From: Acidobacteriaceae bacterium
Lineage (GTDB): Bacteria > Acidobacteriota > Terriglobia > Terriglobales > Acidobacteriaceae
Direction of reading: 5' to 3'
Length of the DNA: 43,865 nt
Assembly (NCBI GenBank): GCA_003152695.1
Contig: PMAT01000023.1
Coordinates: 35,730-79,594, forward strand
The notes under the pieces are model-generated. The model had not been told where the DNA came from. It was given only the letters and a program-made list of their open reading frames with translations, and made no database searches. Position numbers and translations under genes: made by a program. Shown one piece after another: positions 33,401 through 42,803 of this stretch; position 1 is the stretch's first letter; each line of letters starts with the position of its first letter.

Positions 33401-36400
33401 TTACTTCCCCGCCGCCACGCGCTCCGCGTGCAGATGTTGCAGCGCGTACACCTTGGCTTCGCCGCGTTGCAATGCGGCGATTCCCTCGCACACGGCGCGC
33501 GCAGCCGACAGCGTCGTGATGGTGGGAATTCGAGCGGTCACGGCGGCGCGGCGAATGGCTTTTTCGTCGAACCACGGCTCGACGCCATGCGGCGTATTGA
33601 TGATCAACTGAATACGGTCGACCTTGATTAAGTCAACCACGTTAGGCCGGCCTTCCTTGACCTTGTACACGCGCTCGACGCGCAGGCCCGCCTGCTCCAG
33701 CACGCGCGCAGTCCCGTGAGTGGCAACCACGCTGAAGCCCAGTTCGACGAAGCGCCGCGCCAGGACGGCCATGAAGGGCTTGTCGCGGTCGTTAGCGCTG
33801 ATGAACACCGTGCCGCTGATCGGCAGCACTTGTCCGGCGGCGATTTGCGCTTTGGCAAAGGCCTCGCCGAAGTTGTCGGCCACGCCCATGACTTCGCCGG
33901 TGGACTTCATCTCCGGCCCCAGCACGGTGTCCACGCCCGGAAATTTTCCCCACGGAAAGACGGGCGACTTCACAAAATAGAAGTTGCCAGTGTCGAGATC
34001 GGCGCCGCGCTCGATGTTCTCGGGCAGAAACTCGCGCAACTTGCGGCCAGTCATCAGGCGCGCGGCGATCTTGGCCAGCGGCACGCCCGTCGCCTTGGAA
34101 ACGTAGGGCACGGTGCGCGAGGCGCGCGGGTTGACCTCGATCACAAACACCTTGTCGCGCTGGATGGCGTACTGCACGTTCATCAGGCCGACAACTTTCA
34201 AGGCACGCGCCAGGCGAAAGGTGTAATCGCGAATCGTGTTCAGCAGTGCCTCGGAGATATCGACCGCCGGCAGCACGCACGATGAGTCGCCGGAGTGGAT
34301 GCCGGCCTCCTCGATGTGCTGCATGATGCCGCCGATCACAACGTCGTCGCCATCGGAGAGCGCATCCACGTCAATCTCGGTCGCCGACTCCAGGAAGTGG
34401 TCGATCAGCACCGGCCGCTCCTGCGAATATTCGACCGCTTCTTTCATGTAGCCGACGAGCGACTCGTCATCATAAGCCAGAACCATGGCGCGCCCGCCCA
34501 GCACGTAGGACGGCCGCACCAGCACGGGGTAGCCGATGCGATTAGCGTTGGCGATGGCTTCCCCAACGCTGGCGGCGGTTGCGCCGCGCGGTTGCGGAAT
34601 CGACAGCTCCTCCAGCAGCTTGCCGAAGCGCCGCCGATCTTCCGCCAGATCGATGCTCTCGGGCGAGGTTCCTATGATGGGCACGCCCGCTGCCTTCAGG
34701 GGCAGCGCGAGGTTGAGCGGGGTTTGTCCGCCGAATTGCACGATCACGCCGACCGATGCGCCGCCTTCTGCCTCGTGCTCATACACCGCCATCACGTCTT
34801 CGTAGGTCAGGGGCTCGAAGTACAGGCGGTCGCTAGTGTCGTAGTCGGTGGAGACGGTCTCAGGATTGCAGTTGATCATGATCGTCTCGAACCCGTCATC
34901 GCGCAGCGCGAATGCAGCGTGGCAGCAACAGTAGTCGAACTCAATTCCCTGCCCGATGCGGTTGGGCCCGCTGCCCAGAATGATGACTTTCTTGCGATCG
35001 GTGGGCGTCGCTTCGTCCTCTTCCTCGTAGGTCGAGTAGAGGTACGGCGTGTAGCTCTCGAATTCAGCGGCGCAGGTGTCCACCCGCTTGAACACCGGGC
35101 GGACGTTGTGCTGCTGGCGCAGTTGATAAATTTTCTCGCTGGCGGTCCGGCCGTTTTTCAACTGCAGGGACTCGCCCAGGCGGGCGTCGGAGAATCCCAT
35201 GCGCTTGATCTCGCGCAAACGTTCGGCGTCGATGGGCTCGGTGCCCAGCTTCGCCTGTACGTCGGAGATTTCTTTTAGCTGGTGCAGGAACCAGGGATCG
35301 ATGTTGGTCATTTGCGCGATCTCGCGCACGCTCATGCCTTGCGCAAGCGCGTAACGAATGTACTGCAGCCGCTCCGGGTGCGGCGTGACCAGGCGCTTGG
35401 TCAGAATGCGTGGTTCGATGTCCTCCGCGGTCGCTCGGCGTCCCGTTTCCAGCGAGCGCACCGCCTTCAGCAGCGCCTGCTTGAAGGTGCGGCCGATGGC
35501 CATGACTTCGCCCACCGACTTCATCTGCGGGCCGAGCGACTCGTCGGCGCCGGGAAACTTCTCGAACTGCCACTTGGGAATCTTGACCACGACATAGTCA
35601 AGTGTCGGCTCAAAGCACGCCGGCGTTTTGCGCGTGATGTCGTTAGTGATTTCGTCGAGGGTGTACCCGACTGCAAGCTTGGCGGCAATCTTCGCAATGG
35701 GAAAGCCGGTGGCCTTCGACGCCAGCGCCGAGGAGCGCGACACGCGTGGATTCATCTCGATGACCACCATGCGCCCGTTATGCGGATCGACAGCAAACTG
35801 GATGTTCGATCCCCCGGTCTCGACGCCGATCTCGCGAATGACGGCGATGGCCGCATCGCGCATGGCCTGGTATTCGCGGTCGGTGAGCGTCTGCGCCGGC
35901 GCGACGGTGATGGAGTCGCCGGTGTGCGTGCCCATGGGATCGAAGTTCTCGATGGAGCAGATGACGATGACGTTGTCAGCCAGATCGCGCATCACCTCCA
36001 GTTCGTATTCCTTCCAGCCGAGCACCGACTCCTCGATCAGCACCTCGTGGACCGGCGACAAATCGAGACCGCGCGCGAGCAGTTCCAGCAGCTCTTCGCG
36101 GTTGTAGGCGATGCCGCCGCCCGTGCCGCCCAGCGTGAACGAGGGCCGCAGAATGACCGGGAAACCGATCTTGCTGCTGAAGTCGATTCCATCTTTCAGA
36201 TTGTTGACCAGCGATGACTTGGGCACGTCGAGGCCGATGGCCGTCATCGCATCTTTGAACAGCAGCCGGTCTTCGGCCTTCTTGATGGCGCCGAGCTGCG
36301 CGCCGATGAGATGCACGCCATATTTTTCGAGCACGCCGCCGTCCGCAAGCTCGACCGCGAGGTTCAGAGCGGTCTGTCCACCGACCGTGGGCAGGAGCGC

Positions 36401-36682
36401 AAAGATGCCAGGCTTTCCGCTGGCCGCCAGCATCTCAGCTTCAATCCGGATGATCTCTTCGAGATAAATGCGCGTGAGCGGCTCGATGTAGGTGCGATCG
36501 GCCATCTCCGGGTCGGTCATGATGGTCGCCGGATTGGAATTGGCCAGCACTACCTCGTAGCCTTCGGACTTGAGCGCCTTGCAGGCCTGCGCGCCGGAGT
36601 AGTCGAACTCGGCCGACTGGCCGATGACGATGGGCCCCGAGCCGATGATGAGCACTTTCGCGATGTCGTTGCGGCGTGGCAT
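33401..36682 (-). CDS. carB: Carbamoyl-phosphate synthase large subunit
   Basis: 1093 aa, normal length. It makes carbamoyl phosphate from bicarbonate, ATP and the ammonia delivered by CarA, for pyrimidine and arginine synthesis. There are two homologous ATP-grasp halves: the first starts [22 protein letters not shown], the second [22 protein letters not shown] (about residue 568). The oligomerisation domain lies between, and a C-terminal MGS-like allosteric domain (about 955-1090, [19 protein letters not shown]) follows. The start at 36682 is six bases after the nuclease stop, and its AGGA lies in that stop codon region, so translation is coupled to the restriction gene rather than to carA directly. 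Confidence 0.96.
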   Translation of the reverse strand: MPRRNDIAKVLIIGSGPIVIGQSAEFDYSGAQACKALKSEGYEVVLANSNPATIMTDPEMADRTYIEPLTRIYLEEIIRIEAEMLAASGKPGIFALLPTVGGQTALNLAVELADGGVLEKYGVHLIGAQLGAIKKAEDRLLFKDAMTAIGLDVPKSSLVNNLKDGIDFSSKIGFPVILRPSFTLGGTGGGIAYNREELLELLARGLDLSPVHEVLIEESVLGWKEYELEVMRDLADNVIVICSIENFDPMGTHTGDSITVAPAQTLTDREYQAMRDAAIAVIREIGVETGGSNIQFAVDPHNGRMVVIEMNPRVSRSSALASKATGFPIAKIAAKLAVGYTLDEITNDITRKTPACFEPTLDYVVVKIPKWQFEKFPGADESLGPQMKSVGEVMAIGRTFKQALLKAVRSLETGRRATAEDIEPRILTKRLVTPHPERLQYIRYALAQGMSVREIAQMTNIDPWFLHQLKEISDVQAKLGTEPIDAERLREIKRMGFSDARLGESLQLKNGRTASEKIYQLRQQHNVRPVFKRVDTCAAEFESYTPYLYSTYEEEDEATPTDRKKVIILGSGPNRIGQGIEFDYCCCHAAFALRDDGFETIMINCNPETVSTDYDTSDRLYFEPLTYEDVMAVYEHEAEGGASVGVIVQFGGQTPLNLALPLKAAGVPIIGTSPESIDLAEDRRRFGKLLEELSIPQPRGATAASVGEAIANANRIGYPVLVRPSYVLGGRAMVLAYDDESLVGYMKEAVEYSQERPVLIDHFLESATEIDVDALSDGDDVVIGGIMQHIEEAGIHSGDSSCVLPAVDISEALLNTIRDYTFRLARALKVVGLMNVQYAIQRDKVFVIEVNPRASRTVPYVSKATGVPLAKIAARLMTGRKLREFLPENIERGADLDTGNFYFVKSPVFPWGKFPGVDTVLGPEMKSTGEVMGVADNFGEAFAKAQIAAGQVLPISGTVFISANDRDKPFMAVLARRFVELGFSVVATHGTARVLEQAGLRVERVYKVKEGRPNVVDLIKVDRIQLIINTPHGVEPWFDEKAIRRAAVTARIPTITTLSAARAVCEGIAALQRGEAKVYALQHLHAERVAAGK

Positions 36683-36688
36683 GTGATC

Positions 36689-37420
36689 CTAGGAACTCTT
36701 CTTACAAGCAATCGCCCTGGCCATCAGGGAAGTGATGAAATTCTCGAAGCTAAGTTCTGGCGCTGGTTCACGGTATTGACCGGAAGGACCGCTGTCACGG
36801 CTTGACATTAAGAAGCATGCCGAATCGTAGAGGCGCTCTCGCACGAGCTTCGTGAGTAAGATTTCGTACCGCTTCGCATACGAAGCGCTCTTAAACTCCG
36901 CGAATACTTTGAAATGGGGCTCTTGAGCGCGAACGGGACGAGTAGAATCGGGCGCTTCTTCCAGCAGCATGAGGTATCCAAGCCAAGGTCTGGCTGACGG
37001 CTTGAAGGCGCCCTCCCGGTACGCCGCCCAAATATCCGTAGCGCTACCCAATGCTTCTTCAGTTCTATTGTTGTAGTTGTTTCCAAACGACCCAACCTGT
37101 GATTTGAACTCGATCGCGGCAATTAAGCAGTTATCAACTACAACGAGGAGGTCCCATTTCTTCTCAGGCCTGAACCATCCAGGAAGCTCCACAGAACGCT
37201 CCGTGAAAATAACTGGCTTCCCAATGCCGCTTTCCTCGAGCAGATCTCGGATTACTGAGATGAAGCCATTCATTTGTGCCCCACCCGTAACTGCGGCCCG
37301 AAAGCCGGCATCCCGAACTCCACTCTTCGTACCCTGCTTGCCGGCTTGAGATTCACGCGTAGTCCAAAATGCTTGGATCGCTGATCGAAGCCTTTGGTTC
37401 AGGTTGGGGTTAAACTCCAT
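36689..37420 (-). CDS. Type II restriction endonuclease, PaeR7I/XhoI family
   Basis: 243 aa, close to PaeR7I length. Family signatures are AVTGGAQMNGFISVIRDLL, ELPGWFRPEKKWDLLVV, AAIEFKSQVGSFGNNYNNRT and TDIWAAYREGAF. The PD-(D/E)xK site is visible as Asp90 (WDLLVV) with Glu104-Phe-Lys106. PaeR7I/XhoI enzymes cut CTCGAG, so that specificity is likely but inferred. The ATG at 37420 overlaps the methyltransferase end by 11 bases and matches the family N-terminus; ATG 37435 is possible. Base composition is visibly more A/T-rich than carA and carB, which fits horizontal gain. Confidence 0.88.
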   Translation of the reverse strand: MEFNPNLNQRLRSAIQAFWTTRESQAGKQGTKSGVRDAGFRAAVTGGAQMNGFISVIRDLLEESGIGKPVIFTERSVELPGWFRPEKKWDLLVVVDNCLIAAIEFKSQVGSFGNNYNNRTEEALGSATDIWAAYREGAFKPSARPWLGYLMLLEEAPDSTRPVRAQEPHFKVFAEFKSASYAKRYEILLTKLVRERLYDSACFLMSSRDSGPSGQYREPAPELSFENFITSLMARAIACKKSS

Positions 37421-38429
37421 TTCCTGCGTCCTCATTAGCTTCGATTTTGACCTGTTGAAACAACGATGTTGTCTCTTGCCTAATTCGTGCGACTGCCCCA
37501 TGCAGATAGTGTGGATCAATCTCGATGCCGATACTGTTACGCCCAGCCAAGGCTGCGGCAACGGCAGTAGTCCCGGTTCCCAAGAAAGGGTCGAGCACCG
37601 TGTCTCCGACGAAACTGAACATTCGGACCAGTCGATCGGCCAGTTCGAGCGGGTACGGTGCAGGATGGTGGCGGGTCGAAGCGCCCGTAACCCCCGTCCA
37701 GATCTGTTGAAACCAAAGTTTGTGATCTTCGGAACCGATCACGCTCAGAATACGGCTCGCAGGTTCCGGAGTTCTGTACCCTCCGGACTTCCGTTCCATT
37801 AAAATGAACTCGATGTCGTTCTTAATCACTGCATTTGGCTCGTAAGGTTTACCCAAAAACCCGGCTCCCCCGTTTTCCACTTCATGTGCAGCGTTTGCGA
37901 TCTTGTGCCAGATAATTGGCGCGAGGTTGTCAAACCCGATCCTGCGACAACTTTCCTGAATGGAGGCATGCAGAGGAACGACAGTGTGTCGGCCATCGTT
38001 TTTCTTACGAGAGAGACACACATCGCCAACTACACATATCAGCCTTCCCCCTGGCACTAGTGAGCGGTAGCATCTCTGCCATACCCGATCGAGCTGTTCG
38101 ACAAAATCATCATATTGCGAAATGTGGCCCATCTGTCCGGTCGTGTCCCGATATTCTTTCAAAGTCCAATAAGGTGGCGACGTGAGGACCAACTGCACAC
38201 TGTTGTCTGGTAGATCCATCTCACGGGCGTCGCCAAGCAGCAATTTGTGTCGTGTCGGAATCTTTCTTACCGACCTCGCAATCGCGGCGACAAGTTGCTG
38301 GTCTCTCGCGATCTGAGGAATTGCGGTTTGAAGATCGTCGATGTGGGTCAGCTCTGCCGGAAGGAACTCTTCGAAGGTTCCATGAACCGCTTTCGCCAGA
38401 TCATTCAGACCCGCGGCACGAGTAGTCAC
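37410..38429 (-). CDS. Type II DNA methyltransferase, beta class (N4-C or N6-A), cognate to the PaeR7I-like nuclease
   Basis: 339 aa starting at GTG 38429, which overlaps the carA stop (GTGA). Motif IV TSPPYW is at residues 83-88 and precedes the SAM-binding motif I DPFLGTGTT (about 287), so the order is that of beta-class amino-methyltransferases. GKPYEPNAVIKNDIEFILMERK and NSIGIEIDPHY are further family segments. The N-terminal ~55 residues are a helical extension. It should protect the host from the nuclease that follows. The open frame extends upstream through carA on the same strand, but that part is only a shadow of carA. Confidence 0.87.
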   Translation of the reverse strand: MTTRAAGLNDLAKAVHGTFEEFLPAELTHIDDLQTAIPQIARDQQLVAAIARSVRKIPTRHKLLLGDAREMDLPDNSVQLVLTSPPYWTLKEYRDTTGQMGHISQYDDFVEQLDRVWQRCYRSLVPGGRLICVVGDVCLSRKKNDGRHTVVPLHASIQESCRRIGFDNLAPIIWHKIANAAHEVENGGAGFLGKPYEPNAVIKNDIEFILMERKSGGYRTPEPASRILSVIGSEDHKLWFQQIWTGVTGASTRHHPAPYPLELADRLVRMFSFVGDTVLDPFLGTGTTAVAAALAGRNSIGIEIDPHYLHGAVARIRQETTSLFQQVKIEANEDAGNGV

Positions 38430-39556
38430 TTCTTCCACTCCTCCATCAGCTTCACAAAATCCTTGAACAGGTAGTGCGAGTCGTGCGGGCCGGGCGCGGC
38501 TTCGGGATGGTACTGCACGCTGAACAGGGGCAGCGAGCGATGGCGCAGGCCTTCCAGGGTGTTGTCGTTCAGGTCGATGTGGGTCAGGTCCACTTCGCTT
38601 TGCTTGAGTGAATCGGGATCGACGGCGAAGTTGTGATTGTGCGCGGTGATCTCGATCTTGCCGGTCTTCATCTGCTTCACCGGATGATTGCCGCCATGGT
38701 GCCCGAATCGCAGCTTGTAAGTCTTGCCGCCCAGCGCGATGCCGATCAACTGATGTCCGAGACAGATGCCGAAGATGGGCACGCGCCCCATCATCCGGCG
38801 AATGCTCTCCTGCGCGTAGGTCACAGGCTCGGGATCGCCCGGGCCGTTCGACAGGAAGACGCCGTCGGGCTTGAGCGCCAGCACATCCTCGGCGCTGGTG
38901 GTGGCGGGAACCACGGTGACGCGGCAGCACTCGCCCACCAGCCGTCGCATGATGTTGTGCTTGATTCCATAATCGTAAGCGACGACGTGATGCCTCGGCG
39001 ACCCATTCTTCACGCCGACCACTTCCGTCGGCTCGTGCGAACGCACGCCTTCATCCCACTGGTAAACGTGGCGAGTGGTGACCTCTTTCGCGAGATCAGT
39101 GCCATCCATCTTCGGAATGGAGCGCGCCTTTGCGACGAGCTTGTCGGTGTCGGTTTCCAGGGTGGAGATCACGCCGCGCATCACGCCATTGGTACGCAAG
39201 TGGCGCACCAGAGCACGGGTGTCGATCTCGCCCAGCACCGGAATCTTGTAGCGCTCGAGATAGTCCTCAGCAACCTCCTGCGACCGCCAGTTGGAGCTGA
39301 CGCGCGAGAACTCGCGCACGATCAGTCCCTCGATGTACGGACGCGTGGCCTCGTTATCGTCGGAGTTAGTGCCGTAGTTGCCGATTTCGGGGTTGGTGAG
39401 AACTACAATCTGTCCGGCGTAGGAGGGATCGGTGAAGATTTCCTGGTAGCCGGTGATGGACGTGTTAAAAACAACTTCCCCGTAGCATTCGCCTTTTGCG
39501 CCGTAGCCTTTGCCGTGGAAGATCCGTCCATCTTCCAACGCAAGGATTGCCTGCAT
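38426..39556 (-). CDS. carA: Carbamoyl-phosphate synthase small (glutaminase) subunit
   Basis: 376 aa, normal length. The N-terminal CPSase small-chain domain (about residues 1-150: ALEDGRIFHGKGYG, GEVVFNTSITGYQEI, TNPEIGNYG) is followed by a class I glutamine amidotransferase domain (about 190-370). The nucleophile Cys is in GICLGHQL, with the catalytic His-x-Glu in QYHPEAAPGPHDS. GGAG lies about 6 nt before the ATG. It ends LMEEWKK with TGA overlapping the methyltransferase GTG. It should pair with carB, which lies two genes downstream on the same strand, across the restriction-modification cassette. Confidence 0.96.
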   Translation of the reverse strand: MQAILALEDGRIFHGKGYGAKGECYGEVVFNTSITGYQEIFTDPSYAGQIVVLTNPEIGNYGTNSDDNEATRPYIEGLIVREFSRVSSNWRSQEVAEDYLERYKIPVLGEIDTRALVRHLRTNGVMRGVISTLETDTDKLVAKARSIPKMDGTDLAKEVTTRHVYQWDEGVRSHEPTEVVGVKNGSPRHHVVAYDYGIKHNIMRRLVGECCRVTVVPATTSAEDVLALKPDGVFLSNGPGDPEPVTYAQESIRRMMGRVPIFGICLGHQLIGIALGGKTYKLRFGHHGGNHPVKQMKTGKIEITAHNHNFAVDPDSLKQSEVDLTHIDLNDNTLEGLRHRSLPLFSVQYHPEAAPGPHDSHYLFKDFVKLMEEWKK

Positions 39557-39654
39557 TGCATCTCCGGGGTTTGGATTTTATTGATTTTATCAGGGAATGC
39601 GCGGCAGCATAAGAGGGCAAGCCGCGAAATTTGTTCTGCACCGGAAGTGAGGCA

Positions 39655-40260
39655 TTACCGCAGCTTGCCCAGCTTGGCTACCGGCCAATATCCGAAGACC
39701 GCTTTGCCGTAGATGAAGCTTTCGTCCACCGGACCGAAGTCGCGGCTGTCGTTGGAGAGGTTGCGATGATCGCCCAGCACGAAATAGCAATGTGCCGGCA
39801 CCACCGTCTCCGGATACGAGCGCACGTCTTCGTAGACGTCGGGCACGTATGGCTCGTGCAAAAGATGCCCGTTCACGAACACGACGCCGTCTTCGATCTT
39901 CACCCGGTCGCCGGCGACGGCCACCACCCGCTTGATGTAGCTCTTGGCGGTATCGCGAGGATAGCGAAAGACCACTACATCGCCAGGTTCGATCGGCTCC
40001 AGCTTGTAAACAAACTTGTTGATGAAGACGCGTTCCTGATCGGCAAGCGTAGGCATCATGCTGGTGCCTTCCACTTTGACCGGTTGGTAGAGGAAGATGA
40101 TGAAGAAGGCCGAGACTGCGAGCGAGATCAGCATGTCGCGCAGCCAGCCCGTAATTACCGGCTTCATCCGCTTCGGCCCGGCAGGCGGGGCGACGGGTGA
40201 CGCCACGGCATCGGATGAGGGAGGCAAGACAGAATTATCTTCGTGAGGCACAGACTTCAT
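39655..40260 (-). CDS. lepB: Signal peptidase I
   Basis: 201 aa membrane-anchored serine protease that removes Sec/Tat signal peptides. The cytosolic N-terminus is Pro/Ala-rich (about 1-36), with one TM helix (about 43-60, LISLAVSAFFIIFLYQPV). The catalytic Ser67 is in EGTSMMPTL and Lys110 in YIKRVVAVAGD. Box D/E segments are GDVVVFRYP and YFVLGDHRNLSNDSRDFG. It lies 98 bases upstream of carA on the same strand. Confidence 0.93.
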   Translation of the reverse strand: MKSVPHEDNSVLPPSSDAVASPVAPPAGPKRMKPVITGWLRDMLISLAVSAFFIIFLYQPVKVEGTSMMPTLADQERVFINKFVYKLEPIEPGDVVVFRYPRDTAKSYIKRVVAVAGDRVKIEDGVVFVNGHLLHEPYVPDVYEDVRSYPETVVPAHCYFVLGDHRNLSNDSRDFGPVDESFIYGKAVFGYWPVAKLGKLR

Positions 40261-40308
40261 CTTAATCGTTTAGACGGCTCCCTATCAGTATAGTCTTGGT
40301 CACGCGTT

Positions 40309-40341
40309 CCCACCCTTTCGCAAAAACGGCGAAAGGATGGG
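40309..40341. repeat. Hairpin element CCCACCCTTTCGC...GGCGAAAGGATGGG
   Basis: Inverted repeat with a short A-rich loop in the 134-base gap between lepB and the DedA-rhodanese gene. The arms pair as CCTTTCGC/GCGAAAGG with flanking CCCA/TGGG. On the minus strand a T-run lies in the loop rather than after the stem, so it is more likely an interspersed repeat than a terminator. Only one copy is in the window. Confidence 0.5.
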
Positions 40342-40394
40342 GCCCAATGGTAATTGCAATTGACGCTCCCCTCCCGAAATTGTCATGCAGCCTA

Positions 40395-41375
40395 TTACGC
40401 CCACGAAGGATCTGCTTTGCGGACCGGTTCTTCGTCGCCGTCCGGCGCGCCGGTAAGCGGGAAACCGAGGCGTTTCCACTCATAGAATCCACCCAGCAGC
40501 GGACGCACCGGGCGGATGCCGTGCTTGCGTAATTGCAGCGCCACCCGGGCGCTGGTCGCTTCGTTGGGTCAGGTGCAGAACAGCACGATCTCCACACCGC
40601 GAGTGATCTCACCCTGCCGCGCCTCCAGTTCTTCCGGCGAGATCTGCAGAGCATGAGGCAAGGTCCTGGGATCAGTAAGCCGATCGAGCGGATGCCGCAA
40701 GTCGATAATGGTCAGCGGCTCGCCCGATTCCAGCTTGTGCTTCAACTCGTCGGGAGTGATGCGGTCGCCCTTGACTTGCTCGATGAAGCGCCGCCGCTCA
40801 TTCCACCGGTAGAAGACGTACGCAATCACACCTGCGACGAACAGCAGGAGCAGCGATCCCCCGAAGCGTGAGGCATCGGCGGCAATCAGATCAAGTTGCT
40901 TGCTGAACAGAAAGCCAAGCCCGGCAAAAGCGCCGGTCCACAGCATCGCTCCCAGAAAATCGAAGAGGACGAAGCGCGGAAAATCCACGCCCACCATTCC
41001 AGAAAGCGTCGGCGCCGCGGTGTTAAGGCCGGGAACGAACTTGCAAATCAACAGGGTCCGCGCGCCGTATCGGGTGAACGTGGTTTCCGTCTTGCGGACG
41101 CAAGAGTCGGGCTCAAGCGCGATGCGACACAGCAGGTTCAGCACCACCGCGCCGCGGCGCTTGCCAAAGAAGTACCAGAAGGTATCGCTGCACAGCGAAG
41201 CCAATGCCGGAACCAGCATGGCCAGCGCGAGATGCATGCGGCCTTGCCCGGCCAGGGCCCCGGCGGCCAGCAACAGCGGCGTCGCCGGAATAGGCAGTCC
41301 AGCCTGCTCGATCAAGACCCATACGAACAGCAGGGCATAACCGTAACGAACTACGAATTCGAGCATCTGGCTCAT
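40395..41375 (-). CDS. DedA-family membrane protein fused to a rhodanese domain, with in-frame TGA (possible selenocysteine)
   Basis: Reads as 326 codons with one internal TGA at 40569-40571. The DedA/SNARE-associated domain (about residues 1-195) has IEQAGLPIPATPLLLAAGAL, the FWYFFGKRRG segment, FVPGLNTAAPTLSG and several TMs. The rhodanese domain (about 212-310) has LTIIDLRHP, then LFC267-T-TGA-PNEATSARVALQLRKHG and RPLLGGFYEWKRLG. Related domains have Cys at the TGA position (C-x-C-P-N-E). Strong domain similarity continues after the TGA to a TAA at 40395, so the gene is either a selenoprotein or interrupted by a point nonsense change. If it stops at TGA the product is 268 aa and lacks half the rhodanese fold. 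Confidence 0.75.
40536..40554 (-). promoter_or_regulatory. SECIS-like hairpin downstream of the in-frame TGA
   Basis: On the minus strand, 14 bases after the TGA: a perfect 7-bp stem (CAGCGCC/GGCGCTG) with loop CGGGT. From the TGA to the loop is 21 bases. From family knowledge bacterial SECIS elements have an apical loop with an early G, about 16-37 bases after UGA. The fit is good, but GC-rich coding DNA makes hairpins by chance. Confidence 0.45.
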
Positions 41376-41465
41376 GGGTTTGGAATCAACGCAGACGAAG
41401 CGGTACAGACTTGCTTGGATGCTAACGAGCCGGAAAGGTTCCGGGCCCGATTACTTATCACCAGA

Positions 41466-42764
41466 TTACGTCTGGAATCGCGCCAGGGAGGAAGCGAATC
41501 CATATGCCAAGTTCAATGGCAAAGTCCAAGGTAGTCCCACTGGAGAGCGAGATAGACGCTTGCACACGCTTCGCCACGAGTAGAAACGGTGGTTTGCATA
41601 CTCGTATCCCGCCAGAAGCTCCTCCGAACTCATCCGCCGGGGCCGGAAGACCACGTCGGCCCGGCTGTTGTATTTACTCCAGTCGCGGGTCAGAATCCGG
41701 CCCTCGGCCTCAAAACGGTGGTACAGCCTAGTCCCTGGAAACGGAGTCAGGATGTTGAAGGTTGCATTCTGCACTCCCGTCGCCTCGAGGAAGTCCAACG
41801 TTTTGGCGAAAATCGCCGGCTCGTCGTTATCGAAACCGAAAACGACGCCCGCCTGCACCGCAATGCCATGGGAATGGATGCGTTCAATTGCGCGGGCGTA
41901 GTCGGACACGCGGTTGAATGGCTTTTGCACTTCGTTCAGGCTGGCTTGCGAGATTGACTCCAGCCCAATGAAAAGTTGCTTGCAGCCGCTTCTGGCGGCT
42001 AACTCAAGAAACTCGTCGTCCTGAGCAGCATGGATACTTGCCTGGCTGCTCCACCATTTACGATGCGGAGCGAGAGCCCGGAACAGGCTCTTAGCGTATT
42101 CCATGTCGCTGGCGATATTGTCATCCCACAGAATGATCACCTTGCCCGGAAAAGAGCCGTACTCGTCGGCGACCGCTTCCACGGGTCGCTTGCGCACACG
42201 ACTTTGATACATGACCGGAAGCGTGCAGAAATCGCAATGATGCGGACAGCCACGGGTGGCAAACAGGACTCCGGCAGTATGGTCTCGCCGGTGAAACAGG
42301 TCTTTCCGCGCGATCGGCACATCTTCCAGGGTTGGGGGTTCAGTGGAAGAGTATCTCTGGCGATGGCGCCCAGCTTCAAATTCGCGCAAGAATTGTGGCC
42401 AATGGGATTCGGCCGCGCCCGCGAAGATCACGTCCGCGTGCGCCTGCGCCTCATCGGGCATCAGAGTTACGTGGGGTCCACCCAAGACCACCGGGGTCCC
42501 CTGTTGCCGGAACTGATCTGCAATGGCATAGGCGTGCGGCGCACTCGGGGTGTGAAAAGTAATGGCCACCAAGTCCACGCGCAACCCGAAATCTACCGGC
42601 CTCACCACCTCATCGACATGGATCACCGTCCACCGCGGCGGTACGAAGGCGGCCAGATACGGCATGGTGATCTGCTGGAAGTTCAGGACGCGACGACGCC
42701 GTACTCTTTGAATCTCCGGTGAGGAGGCGGTGATGAGAAGCAGGGTTCGCACCGCGGTGGCCAT
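41466..42764 (-). CDS. B12-binding-domain radical SAM protein
   Basis: 432 aa. The N-terminal Rossmann-type domain (about 5-140: VDLVAITFHTPSAPHAYAIA, VVLGGPHVTLMPDEA) resembles cobalamin-binding domains but shows no DxHxxG motif. The radical SAM core (about 165-370) has Cys173, Cys177 and Cys180 (GCPHHCDFC) for the 4Fe-4S cluster, then ILWDDNIASD, KQLFIGLESIS and TPFPGTRLYHRF. The C-terminal part (about 375-432) is aromatic/basic. Related proteins act on hopanoids, lipids or other small molecules; the substrate here is unknown. The DedA-rhodanese gene follows after 90 bases. Confidence 0.85.
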   Translation of the reverse strand: MATAVRTLLLITASSPEIQRVRRRRVLNFQQITMPYLAAFVPPRWTVIHVDEVVRPVDFGLRVDLVAITFHTPSAPHAYAIADQFRQQGTPVVLGGPHVTLMPDEAQAHADVIFAGAAESHWPQFLREFEAGRHRQRYSSTEPPTLEDVPIARKDLFHRRDHTAGVLFATRGCPHHCDFCTLPVMYQSRVRKRPVEAVADEYGSFPGKVIILWDDNIASDMEYAKSLFRALAPHRKWWSSQASIHAAQDDEFLELAARSGCKQLFIGLESISQASLNEVQKPFNRVSDYARAIERIHSHGIAVQAGVVFGFDNDEPAIFAKTLDFLEATGVQNATFNILTPFPGTRLYHRFEAEGRILTRDWSKYNSRADVVFRPRRMSSEELLAGYEYANHRFYSWRSVCKRLSRSPVGLPWTLPLNLAYGFASSLARFQT

Positions 42765-42803
42765 ATCCCTAGTTCGGTCTCCTTGCTTTCGTGTTCCGCC
42801 GGG

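Noticed and set aside
38430-38930. N-terminal extension of the methyltransferase frame into carA
   Set aside because: The extra 167 codons are a same-strand out-of-frame reading of carA and show no methyltransferase motifs.
40262-40654. A separate gene starting after the DedA TGA
   Set aside because: The 130-codon frame here is in a different register and resembles nothing, whereas the DedA frame itself continues with clear rhodanese sequence.
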